A stretch of 64,000 bases of DNA from Lophium mytilinum (Eukaryota > Ascomycota > Dothideomycetes > Mytilinidiales > Mytilinidiaceae). The translations under genes and the position numbers were made by a program. The stretch is taken from NCBI GenBank assembly GCA_010093605.1, contig MU004188.1, forward strand, positions 1,560,341 to 1,624,340, in the 5' to 3' direction. Below are positions 21,099 to 34,237 of this stretch, piece by piece; the stretch's first letter is position 1, and every line of letters starts with the position of its first letter. Under the pieces are notes generated by a model. The model saw nothing but the letters and a program-made list of their open reading frames with translations, had not been told where the DNA came from and searched no databases.

Positions 21099-23521
21099 AT
21101 GGCTGCAGACCACTTGGCCCTTTCCTTCACCAATCCAGACCTCATCCTTCCCGAGTCGACGTCGCGCAGCTTCTCTCCGGGCCCGTATGTCCAGCGACCG
21201 CCTTCTCCCTCATCGCTGCTGTACCATCTGGCGCATACCGTTCGGGGCCCCAACCCGCGAACAATGTCGCCCTCCGTGACGGCGCGCTCGTCAGCCAGCA
21301 CCCTTCCGAACATTGCTGAGGTCGAGGCGACGCCGAAGCAACGCAGCCCGCGCGACCACGTTCTGGCCTCGTCGCCCACCATCCGCGACTCGATGTCAGG
21401 GAACATGGAGAGCTGGGATGTCTACAAGAACAGGAGACTGAGCAATGCCTCGAGCTCTGTTCACAGTGAAGACTTGGAGAACATGAAGTGGCCGGGCTTC
21501 GAAGGCACCTTTGACGACAGCGGGGTGGTGCTAGATGGGGACGACGAAGAGCACCATGGGGAAGCACACAAGTCAGCGCCTGGCGACGAGGAGCTGGACA
21601 ATGACCCGTGGTCAGACGAGCAGGACGAGAACGATGACGACCCCTACTCTTCGGCGGCCCTGAGCAGAAGAGCGGAAATTATACTGGCGAACGCAAAGAA
21701 GAGGCTGAATGTGTGTACATGCCTCCGGACAGCTGGACTACTTACTGACATGTTTGGCAGGTCATGGAAGGAAACCTGAGAGGCGCCAGACACTCTCTGA
21801 TGACGACTCCACCGCCGTCATCTTTCAACACCGCGAAGATGGCCTCGGAGCTGTCGCAGCATCTCTCGGCTGCCAGGGATCGAGACAGACAGCTTTACGG
21901 GGGCCTTGGATTCATGCCACCTAGACAGCGACTGTATCACTCCTCTCCCCTCTCCACCGGTAATCCGAAACATTCGCGCGTCTTGAGCGAGACCTCAGTC
22001 CCGTCTCCAATCTCTGCAAGAGTCGCAAATAACGCAAATGGAACCGATAGACGCTCGTCGAGTGCACTGGGCCCTACAAGTGGGCCATGGTCACCAGTCG
22101 AAGGATATTATGGGGTCCACGCTTCGATTAGGGAGACGAAAAGTCAGGAGGTTATGCGCGACCATCGTAATGGTTGGGGCAACGAGGGCGATTATCCCTT
22201 GCGCAAACATTCAGGATCGCCTACCCTCGAACCCTTGCCTGAAGACGACCCGCCTGAGATGCCGAAACTTCATCGATCCGCGTCAACTACTAGCGACCTC
22301 CGAGTTCAGATGAATGAACTAAAGGGGAAGATATCTACGCTAAAGCAGCGCGCGCGGGAAGATGGCCTGCGACGTCGCAGTTTGCAGAGCCTACGGACCC
22401 CCAGCCCCTTTACTGCTGCTGAAATATGGTACTCCGGAGCTGATGGATATAAGAGTAGCCCTATCTCTGCGGATGCGGGTGTCGGCTTCAAGGAAGAGCG
22501 TGTGCATGCCACCAGAGAGCTGTACCATGAAGACACTAGAACTCCATCCCCAAAAACTACTCCGTTGGAAACACATCAACCCGGCGATCATAAGGCTCTG
22601 AAAGGTGAAAGTCACAGCGAATATCAAGAAAGCAACTACGAGGACGCAGAAGAGACCCCGGGAGAATATGAGGGACTACCGATTGACGAAGGCGACCTCG
22701 ATGATATTGATTTTGTGTCCGTTGATAACGACGACGTTGCTGAGAGCATATACGAAGATGCAGCGTACGACGTCCCTGTTGCAGCCCGCCACGAGGATCG
22801 CCTGGACGCTTTCGACTATGAGCACTTCTTCCTGCACAGTGCCATGGGGTCGTACAGCGCCGGCAGTCGGCGATCTAGCTCAAGTTCTGCGGGCTCTGCA
22901 GATTCTGCCGAGACCACCAGGCCAGTCACGGCGCTCATTGAACCTGCGGACCTGCAGTCCACGCCAAGGCAATTGCGCCCTGGGCTGCACCAACGCAACG
23001 ATAGTGCTTCTTCAGTCTCTACAATGGCGACATTTGCAACAGCTACCGAAGGTAACGGGTCTGATGATGGGTCTGATTACGGCAATGAACGACTGGACGA
23101 GTTCTCCCGGCAGGTGTTAGCGCAGCCGGTATTGAACGGCATCCACCGCGTCGTGGACAAGGATCGGCCAGAGTCAGCCATCAACTTCTCGGCTCCACGT
23201 GGCTCGCACTATGCCAAGGAGTCGTCCGACTTGTCGAGCCAGACCTCGGGAGGTTTATCGCCAGGGGCAGACATTGTCGGGGGACTGCGGGCATCGAAGA
23301 TATTCTCAATTCTGCTGGAGTCGTCGTCGAGTGACGGCCGGCGGCTGTCTCTCAACGAACATGAGAAGCAGCTGATTTACGGGCTGGCAGCAAGCTTGCA
23401 GCAGGTGTGCGCTAATCTGCAGAGCACGGCCGGGGACCAGTACGAGCGCAAGGCATGGCGCCGCCGCCTCGACGAGGCACGGAAAGTGCTCGAGGGCGAG
23501 GAGGTCGATGAGGCATTCTAA
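21099..23521 (+). CDS. Large, mostly disordered protein of unknown function
   Basis: Not recognised. Two exons (21099-21710, 21761-23521), joined by a 50 bp phase-0 intron, give 790 residues. It is Ser/Pro/Asp-rich, with an acidic patch near 155-190 (DEELDNDPWSDEQDENDDD), a predicted helix just after it (SRRAEIILANAKKRLNVMEG) and another near 365 (LRVQMNELKGKISTLKQRAR), the latter coiled-coil-like. A second acidic block lies in the middle (DEGDLDDIDFVSVDNDDVAE). The C-terminal 90 residues look folded and helical (GLRASKIFSILLE, LNEHEKQLIYGLAASLQQVC, YERKAWRRRLDEARKVL). The helical end with an acidic, Ser-rich body suggests a cytosolic or polarity-type scaffold, but I have no family to name. 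ATG 21099 follows a C-rich leader. Confidence 0.82.
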
Positions 23522-25156
23522 TAGCGCAGGGTAGTGAGCTATTATCCTTTCTTTTGTTGCTTTGTATCTGATTCCCCTATCTGCTGCGGTTTAGCGATCT
23601 CGATTCTACCGACCAGAGGCCACGGTCGTGCTAATTGTAATCTCATTTCGTCTCCTTGCTTCTCCATATACTTTCCTTGTCTAGATCTCGGTTCGGCGGA
23701 GAGCTAGGGGTGGTTTCGTCCCTTCTCGGAGTATTATGGGGAGCATTGAATACCCTGCGGGATGACTTTACGGAGGGAGTGCTGCTCCCGGACCTGTACA
23801 TACATATACCCACGACATAGACACTACAAGCATTAATATGACAGCTTTCCCCGCTGGACTGTATGATGCATGAGGCCCGCCGATATTCGGGCCTGCTCTG
23901 CGCGAGGCTCTTACGTGGTGGCCTCGAACCGAGCATGTCCCCTCGAGTTTCCAATATACAGCTGTCAGCGACCCACCGGCAGCTGTCGAACCGCATGCGT
24001 TGTCGCCATACCACAGCGGGCGAACTGGGCCCTCTCCACCGTCCTGCAGCGCGATTAGTACTGGGACGGGAGCGAGCCGTGGCGCTGGAGGCTAGGGCAC
24101 CAGCAGCTCTACCATTCGCGCACGCGTCACGACACCTAGCTACAAAGGGGAGTCGAGCTTCACCGCATCTTCTCTTCGCACAGCTTTCAGCGTCCTTCGA
24201 CCCGCGAGGGCCAATTGCGGGGCGCAGAACAGCTGCGATGGGCCGCTGGCGTCCGCAGAAGCCGCCGATACAGGCAAAGCAGCCTCCTGGAGCCCGACGC
24301 TGCGTTGCCCTGCGGTTGTTGTGGGATGGTGTTGGTGTCTTATGATGCGCGTCACGGCCGGCAGCTGGAGGACAAATTTTCCTGCCTTACTGCATTTAAT
24401 GTGTACCCCGCTGGCTGCCAGCCTGTTGCCAGCGTGCTGCTTTATCCCATACAGTCCATACTATACTCAATCCTCTGCGCGCCCTCTGCGCTCCCTCTGC
24501 CTGCCCGTTCTCCTGCTGTCAGCCCCCGTGGAGACGCCCGTTCCGTCTCTTCGTGACGACGGCGATACCGTTTACAGCGCCAATCGCTATCGGCGGGCAA
24601 TCTTTCCCGTGTCGAGCAAGGGGCCATCGCCAGAGGCGTTTCGGCACACACAGCACTGCTCTGCAACTGGGCACACACCACCCACACCTGCACCTCGTTA
24701 GTGGACGCACTCCTCCAATACCCATGCGAGCCTTGTGACCGTCCCCTTCGCTGCATTCCCGCCGCCAACCTTCTCCTGCGTCTCCCTCCGCGAAGAAGGA
24801 GATTCCAGCTCGCTGCCGCCGTCCACGCCCCCCTCCGACGGCCTTATCCAGACATAGCACGGCCAGAACCTCCCCGGCCAAGATTCCAATTCGTCGTCAT
24901 TTGGCCTCCTCCCAGCCTCACTTCGCCCTGCGCCCCCATTCTCACCCCTCAACCCTCAACCTACACCTTGCACGCTTTGCATACCGCGTAGCATTCTTGG
25001 ATCTCGCAGCACCACCGCTCGCCGCCCCTCGCGCCCTCATCTCGACCCCATCTCCCGCTACGCTGCCGCCCGCCCCTCGATTCCCTTCAATGTGCCCAGC
25101 CCCCCCGCCTTGTTCACTCGATTCGCGCGCCTCCGGAGCCCAGGGCCCCTCGCACA
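23522..25156. other. Intergenic region upstream of the giant modular gene
   Basis: About 1.6 kb without a convincing gene. The 3' flank of the preceding gene is followed by a strongly C-rich stretch (about 24740-25150), typical of a fungal promoter and long pyrimidine-rich 5' leader. Open frames here on both strands are low-complexity and lack motifs. Confidence 0.5.
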
Positions 25157-28100
25157 ATGCCTCGATCCGCCGCCTCACGCCGCCCCGCCGCCGGCGCGCC
25201 ATTGCAGAGACGAAAGATCCGGCCACCCTCGAGGACTGGATCGGCTGAGCGGGGCAGTAGTGATTGCGGCTCATGGGCCAGCTCCGACACCAAGTACGAC
25301 GCAGGTGCGAGCCAGACCGGCAGCGACACCGAGTGGGAGCGAGAACCGGTGCTCGAGCTCATGACGGAGATTTACGAGGCTATGGACCAGCTGGAGTGGA
25401 GTGCGGGGATTTGGGAGAAGCGCGCGGCGAGGCGTGAGAACACGAGGCCTGGACACGACATCTCGGTACGATGCGTATTTTCCTATCTACTTTGTTTACA
25501 GATGCGGCATTCGGGGTTGAGTGCTTGTGTGGGCTGTTGTTTTGATTTATATGCATTTCTTGTTTTTGTTTACTTGTCTGCCTGAAATACCTCTAACATA
25601 ACCCCAGATCCACAGCCTCGCGACGCAGATCCACAACCTACTTCCCCCTTCCCGCAATGCGTCTACGGACCTCTGGATATCAGGCTCGTCCTCGGAGGTC
25701 TCGCCGCCGCCGTCATACGACGACACTCTGGCAGATCTGCCACCTGATTATACCACCACAGATGCGCTAGCCACCGCGCATATACCCAACTACTCGCTCT
25801 TCCCCTCTCTCAATCCCTCACTCGTGTCCGACGTGCCGTCGTGCCTTCGGTGGAGTCGCGCTACCTCCCCAACTTCTTCCATTCTGGACGAGAAATTGTG
25901 GTACCCGCACGTGGACTTCTCAAGTTGTGACCCCGACAATTTCAGGAGCCATGCAAAGAAGAAGGGGGGAAAGGCCGCAAAGGCGGCACCAAAGGCGAAA
26001 GCTGACGAAGAGGAAAAGAAGGAGGAACCAGCCGCAGGCGGCGATGGAGGCGATGGAAATGGCGACAACAATGCTAATGGCGATGGAGGCGCTGGTGGGG
26101 ATGGTGGAGATGGCGGAGGAGGTGGTGGGGGTGATGACTGGGACGCATGGGACACTGGTAAGAAGAAGAAGGGCGGCAAGAAAGGTAAGAAGCAAGAGGA
26201 GGAAGACGAGAAAAAGAAGAAGGAGGAGGAAGAAGAGCAGAAGAGAAAAGAGGAGGAAGTAGAGGCAGAGAGGATAAGAAAAGAGGAAGAGGATGCTGCT
26301 GCTGCAGGGGCGGCGGCGGCACCAGCAGCCGATATTTCGTGGGCAGAACCAGAAGCTACTGGAGGCGCCGACGATTGGGGTGCGTTTACGACCACGACCA
26401 GCAAGAAAAAGAAGGGAAAGAAAGGAAAGGCCGATCCAACACCGCCTCCACCGCCTCCGCCTCCTCCACCTCCAGTCGAAGAGAAGGGTGCGAACACGGA
26501 ACTTACTTTTGACGACATCAACCTCGACGACACTGGTGGCGGGGGAGACAGCAGCGCGCCCAAACTCGATCTTAGCTTCGGTGACAATGCCGACACTGGT
26601 GTATCCAAATCTCCTAATTTTGGCTTCGGTGGCCTTGGTAGCCTCAGCACATGGGGCACAGGACTGACAAGCGGCTGGGGGAAAACAGCTTCCTGGGGGT
26701 TTGACAGCAACAGCGGCGGCGATGGCGACAAGAAGCCTGAGGAGCCACCGAAGGATGACAACCCCTGGGATTCTGGTGGGAAGAAGGACAAGAAGAAAAA
26801 GGACTCGAACCATGGGTTTGACTTCAACTTTGATGCCTTCGGTGCTGATGGCACTGCGCCCGCACCCGAAAAAAAGGAGGAGGAAGATGATGGTTGGGGG
26901 TTTGCTTCAGCGAAAGACAAAAAGAAGAAGAAGGCTAGTCTGCTAAAAGATTCTGTCCCTGACGTTGTGCCCGAGCCAGTGGTAGAAGCGAAACAGGAAG
27001 ATGACTTTGGTTGGTCCTTTGGCGCTACAACTTCAAAAGACAAAAAGAAGAAGAAAAAGGGAGCCGTTGAGGAAGTGGTTCCTGAACCCGTTGTCATTCC
27101 TGAGCCTGATCCCGAGCCCGAACCCGTGAAAGAAGAAGATCCGTGGTCATTCACCAGCGTTGCTACAACTGCAACGAAGAAGGGCAAAAAGGGGAAGAAG
27201 GCTGTTGAGGTCATCGAGGAGAAGCCCGTGGAAGAAACTCCTCCTCCGCCGCCGCCTGAGCCTGTTGCCCCGCCGCCCGCAGATGACTGGGGTTCATTTA
27301 CGCCGACTGCCACAAAGGGGAAGAAGGGAAAGAAAGGCAAAGCAGAGCCCGTCAAGGTTCCTGACCCTATACCCGAACCAATTGTTGAATTGGAACCCGA
27401 GCCCGAACCAGTGGTAGTTGCGCCGGTAGAGGTAGTCGAAGAGCCCCCGGCGGATGATTGGGGAACTGCATGGGGCTCTGCAGGCACCACGAAAAAGAAA
27501 AAGGCAGGGAAAAAGGGAGCCAAGGTCGAAGAGCCTAAAGTAGAGCCTGTGCCAGAGCCAGAACCTGAGCCCGAGCCCGAGCCCGCCCCTGTTGTTGCGC
27601 CTCCGCCTGTGGATGACCTATGGGGAGACGACGGCTGGGGAACAACCCCGGTTGTCGCCAAGGGCAAGAAAAAGGCAGGCAAGAAGGGGGCTGTGAAAGA
27701 GGAGCCTGTCAAAGTCGAGGAACCGCCAAAGGAGCCTGAACCGCCTATCATTCCGGAACCAGCACCACTCACGGATGAATGGGGTGGTCTCGGATCTTGG
27801 GGAACTCCAGCAGCAGGGAAGAAGAAGAAGGGCAAAAAGGGCTCTGTTTCGACAGCCTCGCAGCCTGATCTGACACCTCCTGATGAACCTATTCCCGAGG
27901 TTCCTGATATCAGCCAAGCATTGGCAGAGACAAAGGACACTCCGGCTGATGACGATTGGATGAATTGGGGCACTCCAGCTACCACCAAGAAGGACACAAA
28001 GAAGAAAAAGAAAGGGGGCCTTGTTGTGGAGGAGGTCATTCCTCCCCCAGCTCCGCCGCCGCCTCCAGCTGTCCCAGATCCCGAACCGGAGCCGGAGCCG

Positions 28101-31100
28101 GAGCCAGAACCAGAGCCGCCGAAGCAGGAGGCAACGGAATGGAGCTTTGGTGGCCTGTTTGGAGCTAAGAAAAAGAAGAAGGGCAAGAATGCCGAGCCCG
28201 AGCCACCACCTCCTCCGCCACCTCCTCCGCCACCTCCAGTTGTAGACGAAACCATCATGACTCCTGACGCAGTCGATGAGCCGGGGGCCAAAGAAGAAGA
28301 CGACTGGGCCGCACCTTCTTGGGGCAAAAAGGCCTCAAAGAAATCAGGGTCCAAGAAGGACACCCCCGTTGAAGTCACCGACGACACTCCCACTGCCCCC
28401 GTACAGAAGCCCGATCCCGTCGATGATATTGATCCCTGGGGCAGCGGAGACTGGAACCTCGACCGTGCCAAAGAGAAGAAGAAGGGCAAGAAGGGGGGAA
28501 TACTCGACGCGGACATAGCGGCACCAGAGCCGGAACCGATGAAGGAGATTGAAGCGCCTCCCGAAGAGAAGAAGGACGAAGAGCCCGGCTGGGGCTTTTC
28601 GACTTCGACTACCAAGAAGAAGAAGGGCAAAAAAGGCGTTGCAGCCGATCCTCCAAAGGTTGAAGCGGATGGCGGAAAGCTGAGCAAGACAACGACCAAA
28701 GACTCGGCGGCTTCGAAGAGCAAAACCAAGGATAGCTGGGGCGACCTGGTGGAGCTGGACGAGCCAAAGGAGGAGGTGAAGGAAGAGGTCGTGGAACCAG
28801 AATCTGCCGCCGACGCTGCCAAAAGCTCATGGTCGACCTGGGGCGCAGCGAAAACATCGGCGAAGACGGAGCCACCACCAAAGAAGGAGATACCAAAAAA
28901 CGAAACAACCAAAGCAAGGAGACTTCGGGAAGCAAAGGAGAAGAAGGAGCGCGAGGAGCAGGAGAAGTTGGAACGGGAGGAAAGGGAGCGTCTGGAACAG
29001 GAGGAAAAAGAGCGTCTGGAACGCGAGGAAGAGGAGAAGCGAGTAGAAGAGGAAAGAATCGAACGAGAGGCTAAAGAGGCCGAAGAGGCTGCTGCTGCTG
29101 CGGCGGCGGCGGCGGAAGAAGAGAAGAAGAAGAAAGAGGAGAGCTCCGGTGGATGGGGCTTTACCAGCCTGCTCAAGCCCAGCAAGAGAGAAAGTGTCAA
29201 AGATAGGAGGGCGAGAGAAGCCAAAGAGCAAGCAGAACGCGAAGAAAAAGAGCGCGAGGAAAAGGAAAAGGCCGAGCAAGAAGAGCAAGAGAGGCTAAGG
29301 CAGGAGACGGAGGAGCGCGAGGCAGCAGCTGAGAAGGCCAGACTTGAGCAAGAAGAGGCGGACGCTGCTGCTGCCGCTGAGGCTGAGAAGGAGAAGAAGA
29401 AAGCTGAGAGGGCGGCCGAGAAGGCGAGGGCAAAAGAGACGCCAAAAGAGAGAAAAGCTAGGGAGGCAAAGGAGAAAAAAGAGGCTAAGGAAAAGGAGCG
29501 GGAAGCCAAGGAAGCGGAAGAGGCTGCCGCTGCCGCTGTCGCCGCTGAAGAGCAGGCTAAGAAAGACGCCGAAGAGGCGGAAGCAGCTGCGGCTAAGCTG
29601 GCTTATGACAACGAAATCCTCGAGATCATTGACGAAGGGCCGGTGAAGCCCAAAAAGAAGAAGAAGGGCAGCAAAGCGGAGGCAGCCAAGGCCGCTGCCG
29701 CTCCACCCCCACCTGCACTCACTGACGAAGAGCTCATCGCGCTGGCAGAGGCGGAGTTGGGGGGTGCGGCGGCGCCGGTCGAGGATCTGCTGGGGCTAGT
29801 AGAGCCACCCAAAGAGGTTCCTAAAGAGGAAAAGAAAGAGGAGGGGGGTGGAATTGCAAGCTGGGGTAGCAAGTGGGGCGTATCGCTGCGCAAGACTAAG
29901 CCCGTCGAGCCTAAAAAGGAAGAGCCCGTCGAGGTCGAGCCCGAAGTCGAGGTGGCCAATGAGATCGTCTCGCTTCCAGAGCCGGAGAAGGAACCAGAAC
30001 CCCCGGTCGCTGACGACCCGCCACCGAAGGCTGCCAAATCGAAGAAGTCATCCAAGTCCGCTGCCATCGCGGAAAAGCTCAAAGCGCTGCAAGACAAGAA
30101 AGATAAGAAGGCTGCCGAAATTGCCAAAGCCCTCGAGCCCGAGCCTGAACCTGAACCTGAGCCTGAGCCCGAACTTGAGGAGCCCCCGCCGCCGCCTCCA
30201 GAGCCCCCGCTCGTAGAAATCATCGAGGCGACACCCAAGAAGGTATCCTCCAAGTCGAAGAAGTCCGACAAAGCTGCCGCAAAAGCCTCGTCGTCCAAAA
30301 AGAAGGAGTTCGCGCCGCTTGTCGTACCTGTTCCTGAGCCTGCGCCAGAGGAGATCCCCAAGGTCACCACTCCCATTCCCGGCGGGTTTCCCATGGACGA
30401 CGATATCATGGACATGGACATGATAGATCTCGAGCCCTCGCCTCCGCCTCCCCCGCCTCCTCCGCCCGTTGTCGAGCCCCCCGCGGCCAAGAAAGCGTCC
30501 AAGAAGTCTGCAAAGAAGGGCAAGTCCAAGGCAGAGCCCGTAGAAGAAGCCCCGCCGCCACCGCCGCCAGCCCCGGAACCTGAACCTGAACCTGAAGTCG
30601 AAGTCGAAGAGTTTCGGGATATGGACGAAGACGAGGTGCCCTCGAAACTTCCGACTCCGCCGCCTGAACCCGAGAGCAAGCCGGCTGAGCCGCCGAAGAA
30701 GGAGCGCGCGAAGGTCGTTCGCAATCAAGCTGGTGGGTCTTGGGGCTTCTGGGGTGCCGCACCAACACGCCCGACTCCCAGAAAGTCATCTCACGATGCT
30801 GCGACACCCGCAAAGACCGCCACTCCAGGCTTGACGCGGTCGAAGTCTGCCCGCGTACCCTCGACGAAAGACAAGGACGTCATGTCAAAGTCATCCGGCT
30901 CTGACAAGGTCAAAGCGGCCACTCGTGGCAAATCCTCGCGCGGAGCCAGCTTCTCGCTCTTCGGTGCTCCTCCTCCCTCTCGATCGAAATCGGTCCGTCA
31001 AGCAACAACTTCGAGAACGACTTCGCGACGACAATCGGTTGATGGTGACGCTGCCATGATGTCCCCTCCACAGACTGATACAGATATGGGCAAGGTGTCT

Positions 31101-32864
31101 GGGAAGGCGGCAAAAATGATGGGCATGAGGCCTTCTGCAAACAGGCGTTCCACCACAAGGGAGAAGGTCAAGCCGGCAAGAGGTAAGGACGCTTCCCGAG
31201 GGATGCTAATAAAGAAGATTGGGTGACAAGCTAACACGTCGAAAACAGCCATTCCAGATCCATACGCTATCAGCGATGGTGATCTCATGCTCGTAGACGA
31301 AGACCCGCCATCGCCCTCTCCGGCAGCGAAACGAGAATCTCGCCCAACTGCTTCGAGACGCAAGTCGAAGCGCCACTCGGTTGCAGTTTCACCGGACGGA
31401 CCCATCACTGCGCCACCCAGTGCCGACGATCCCCTTGTCGATATGTCTGCTGAGGGTGCCGCCCCAGCTCGTTCGTCCCGTCACGACATGGACATGGGCT
31501 ACAATGAAGCGCCGCGTCGCGAGCGCGAGTCAGTGAAGCGGTCTACTTCGACTGCAAAGAAGTCAGACGGCCTCATGGGCATGTTCGGACTTGCACCAGC
31601 GCGCAAGAGGGAGCGCCCTGAGGTTGATGATCGTCGCGAGCGACGCAGAACTGCCTACGAAACCGAGGATGAACGGATGCGACGGAAACGATCGTCTACT
31701 CGCGGCGCAATCACTGATGACGAGGCCAAAAGACTGCGTAGAGAGGGCCGTCGCGTTCACCGATCACGCCAGCCTTCCGACGCCGAAGGTGGTGGCATGA
31801 CGGACGCTGCTCGAGGAATGGGCGGCGCAAGCGCAAGCACCGATGCAGAGATGGCTGACAGAGAGCAGAAAAAGGCTGAACGTCGGGCAGCCAGGCGAGC
31901 GCAGAAAGAGGCGGAAGCTGCTGAACTAGCTGAAATGGAAGAGAAAGCTGAGAGGAGGCGCGAAAGAGAGAGGGCCCGCGAGCGGGCGATTATGGACGAG
32001 AAGAAGGCGAAGCAGAAGGAAGAAAGGGAGCGCAAGAGCAGGGAGGCAGCTGAGCTTGAAGAACGTCGTCAGGAAGACAAACGCGCGAGACGTGCAGCCA
32101 GAGAGGAAAGGAGAAATACTGACGAACGAAACGTGCGTGAACCGGAAGCACGAGAGCCAGAACGCCGGCGACGAAGTGCAAAGGAAGCGGAGTCCTCACG
32201 CAACGGCAAATCGGAACGTCGTCGATCTCACGTAGAAGAGGACCCTGCCGTTCGCAGAGCGCGGCATGAAGACCGTCGCGCCAGGCGCACTTCAGAGATA
32301 CCCCCAGCATCACGAGCGGAGCCTGTGGACTACTTTGATCCCCGTAACGCTACAAATCACCGACGCCGCAGCTCCTACATGGATCCTAAGGTCACTAGTG
32401 GCGAGCCTTCAAGCGGGAATCGCCCGTACTTAGCGAAAGGTGGCGACAAGACGTCTTCTTGGGTCGACTCACTGAACAACGATCCTCCGCTTCCCGTTCC
32501 CATGGCAGAGACAGTCCTCGACCAAGTTCCAGGTGACCAAGAAGGGGAGATTGTCGACGAAGAAACCCCATCTGCAGACGAGGATGTGAGGCTTCGCATT
32601 GCCGGACGACGAGGAAAGAACCGCGATTACAGAGAAAAGGACCCTCGGACTGAGCGGAAGCGAGACAGCCACCGTCGACGGGCCGCCGATCCTCAAGCTA
32701 GCAATGGCGAAGAAACAGATGCCAAGAGCAAGCGTAGAAGTCATGCATATCCCCCGGTTTCATACAACGATCCACCCGCGCGCACATGGGACGGCCGTCC
32801 TGCAGCTGCACCAACTGGCGGCAAGAGAGGAAGTTGGTTCAAGAAAATTGCTGGTTTGGGATAG
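25157..32864 (+). CDS. Giant disordered protein of repeated W-aromatic / poly-Lys / Pro-Glu modules
   Basis: Not a family I can name. Three exons (25157-25465, 25608-31182, 31249-32864), joined by 142 and 66 bp introns, keep frame for 2,499 residues. Residues 1-235 look partly folded (helix LELMTEIYEAMDQLEWSAGI; PPPSYDDTLADLPPDY). The body then repeats a module at least 15 times: acidic D/E, a W-G/S-F/W patch, about ten small residues, a K4-6 or KKGKKG run, then a PEPEPE or poly-Pro linker (examples DDWGAFTTTTSKKKKGKKG, DEWGGLGSWGTPAAGKKKK). A charged helical region (EREEQEKLEREERERLEQEE type) follows, with less regular W patches later (GGWGFTSLL, SWGFWGAAP). The last 500 residues are Arg/Lys/Glu-rich and end in a short conserved-looking tail, KRGSWFKKIAGLG. 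Possible roles are a septal or cytoskeletal tether or a WG/GW platform; both are inference. Confidence 0.85.
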
Positions 32865-34237
32865 AATCGTCGACCGGGTTCATCATTTTATGAAATTCTC
32901 CTTCTTCAGCAACATCTAGAATTTGAGCGTACATTGGTCAATGGAGTAGCAACAACACCATTCGGCCTGTTCCTTCTTCGGTCAGTCCTGTACTACCATC
33001 CCATCGCTCTTCCATTTGCCCTCGGGCAGGCCTGGGGCAACGCTGTGTTTCTATTATGAGCTTTGCATCGACGTTCCCGGAACTGCATTGGGCTGGGTTA
33101 CAGGTCTCATCACCGCTTTCCCTATGTATGTTTCGATTTATGTGATCAAGTACGAGTACGACTTCAGTTTTTTTTCGGGTTTGTACGAGCGAGCGCTTGG
33201 AGCTATCACGATTATTATGGTTGGAGATTGGATCGGCTTGGTGTTTTATGAAATATTTTGGATTGAGAAGAGCGGGAGCGAGCGAGCACAACTTCTTTTT
33301 TTTCCGAAAGGTTGAAATCTGCCTTTTTCGTTTCTTCCGTGGGTTATTTTTGTGCTTGTTTTGGAGATATAGATACCCCCCAGCACTATGCACGAATACC
33401 CTATTCTTTCTCTTGTTTGTGGGCTTGGATTTTTTGTGATTGGGTTGGTTGTAGGTAGTACGTTGGAGTTGAGGGATACTCCTGAGAAGCTGAGATTGAA
33501 TGGTACCATATGCTCTTATTACATTACGTGTTGATGTGAACGATAGGAAAGTGCTCTCTAGACATGTTGTTAAGTGCGAGACTACAAACGTCCCTTGAGC
33601 TTCCTCTAGAAGCTCTTCGCGTTCAAGTTCGTGGAAAAAATATGAAGCACCTAAAGCAGCGGCAGACACGTGTACACACGAGGCAGAGTCTACATGATTG
33701 TGCCACTCTTTTCACGCCCAACGTGCCGCATAGCAAGCCTCCACCAAACGTTTCGAGACTTACTGCTGCACGTGAGATTCACAATCGAACACCATGAGGA
33801 TCTAGCGCCTTGCCATCCTATGCATTCCTTCATGCTTGCGTTAACCAATTCATATAAAACGAGTGAGTGTATTATATGTACTAGAGATCCCTCGAAATAT
33901 TCTTCGCAATGTTTCGATTCGGTGATGTTTGCCCCAGGGTTCGGGCTAAAAATAGTTGCCCCTTAAACAAAAGCCTTGGCAGGCGTTGGCGGAAGGCGTC
34001 GGCGTGACGCTCGAAACAGCAAGGCCAGTTCTCTCCTTCACCAACCTCACCTTCGCTTTCCCTTCTCCACGTCCTACCCGTCACTCTTTCTACGCGTCAC
34101 TGCGTGTCCTTCTTTACCTTTTCTTCCCTGGTTCCTTAACACACTCTTTACAAAACCCTTGTAACACATAACCTGCGATACTTACGCCAAACATCGGCAC
34201 CCCTACCAATTCTGATTGCAACACCTCTTTCGACAAC
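32865..34237. other. Intergenic between the giant gene and the GH17 gene
   Basis: No gene supported. A 243-codon minus-strand frame at 32938-33669 is Lys/Asn-rich with no motif; it runs antisense to T-rich 3' flanking DNA and is probably chance. The 34020-34237 part is C/T-rich and looks like the promoter and leader of the glucanase gene. Confidence 0.5.

Noticed and set aside
25790-29509. 1,239-codon open frame on the minus strand, opposite the giant gene
   Set aside because: It is the exact antisense of AAG/GAG/CCN-rich codons, giving Ser/Phe/Gly runs. It has no start context, introns or domain. The + frame has N-terminal exons, consistent splice sites and patterned repeats.
29603-30728. 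Minus-strand frames of 373 and 226 codons
   Set aside because: Same cause: reverse complement of the Lys/Glu/Pro-rich coding strand.
32938-33669. 243-codon minus-strand frame
   Set aside because: Lys/Asn-rich translation of A-rich antisense to a T-rich 3' flank; no motif.
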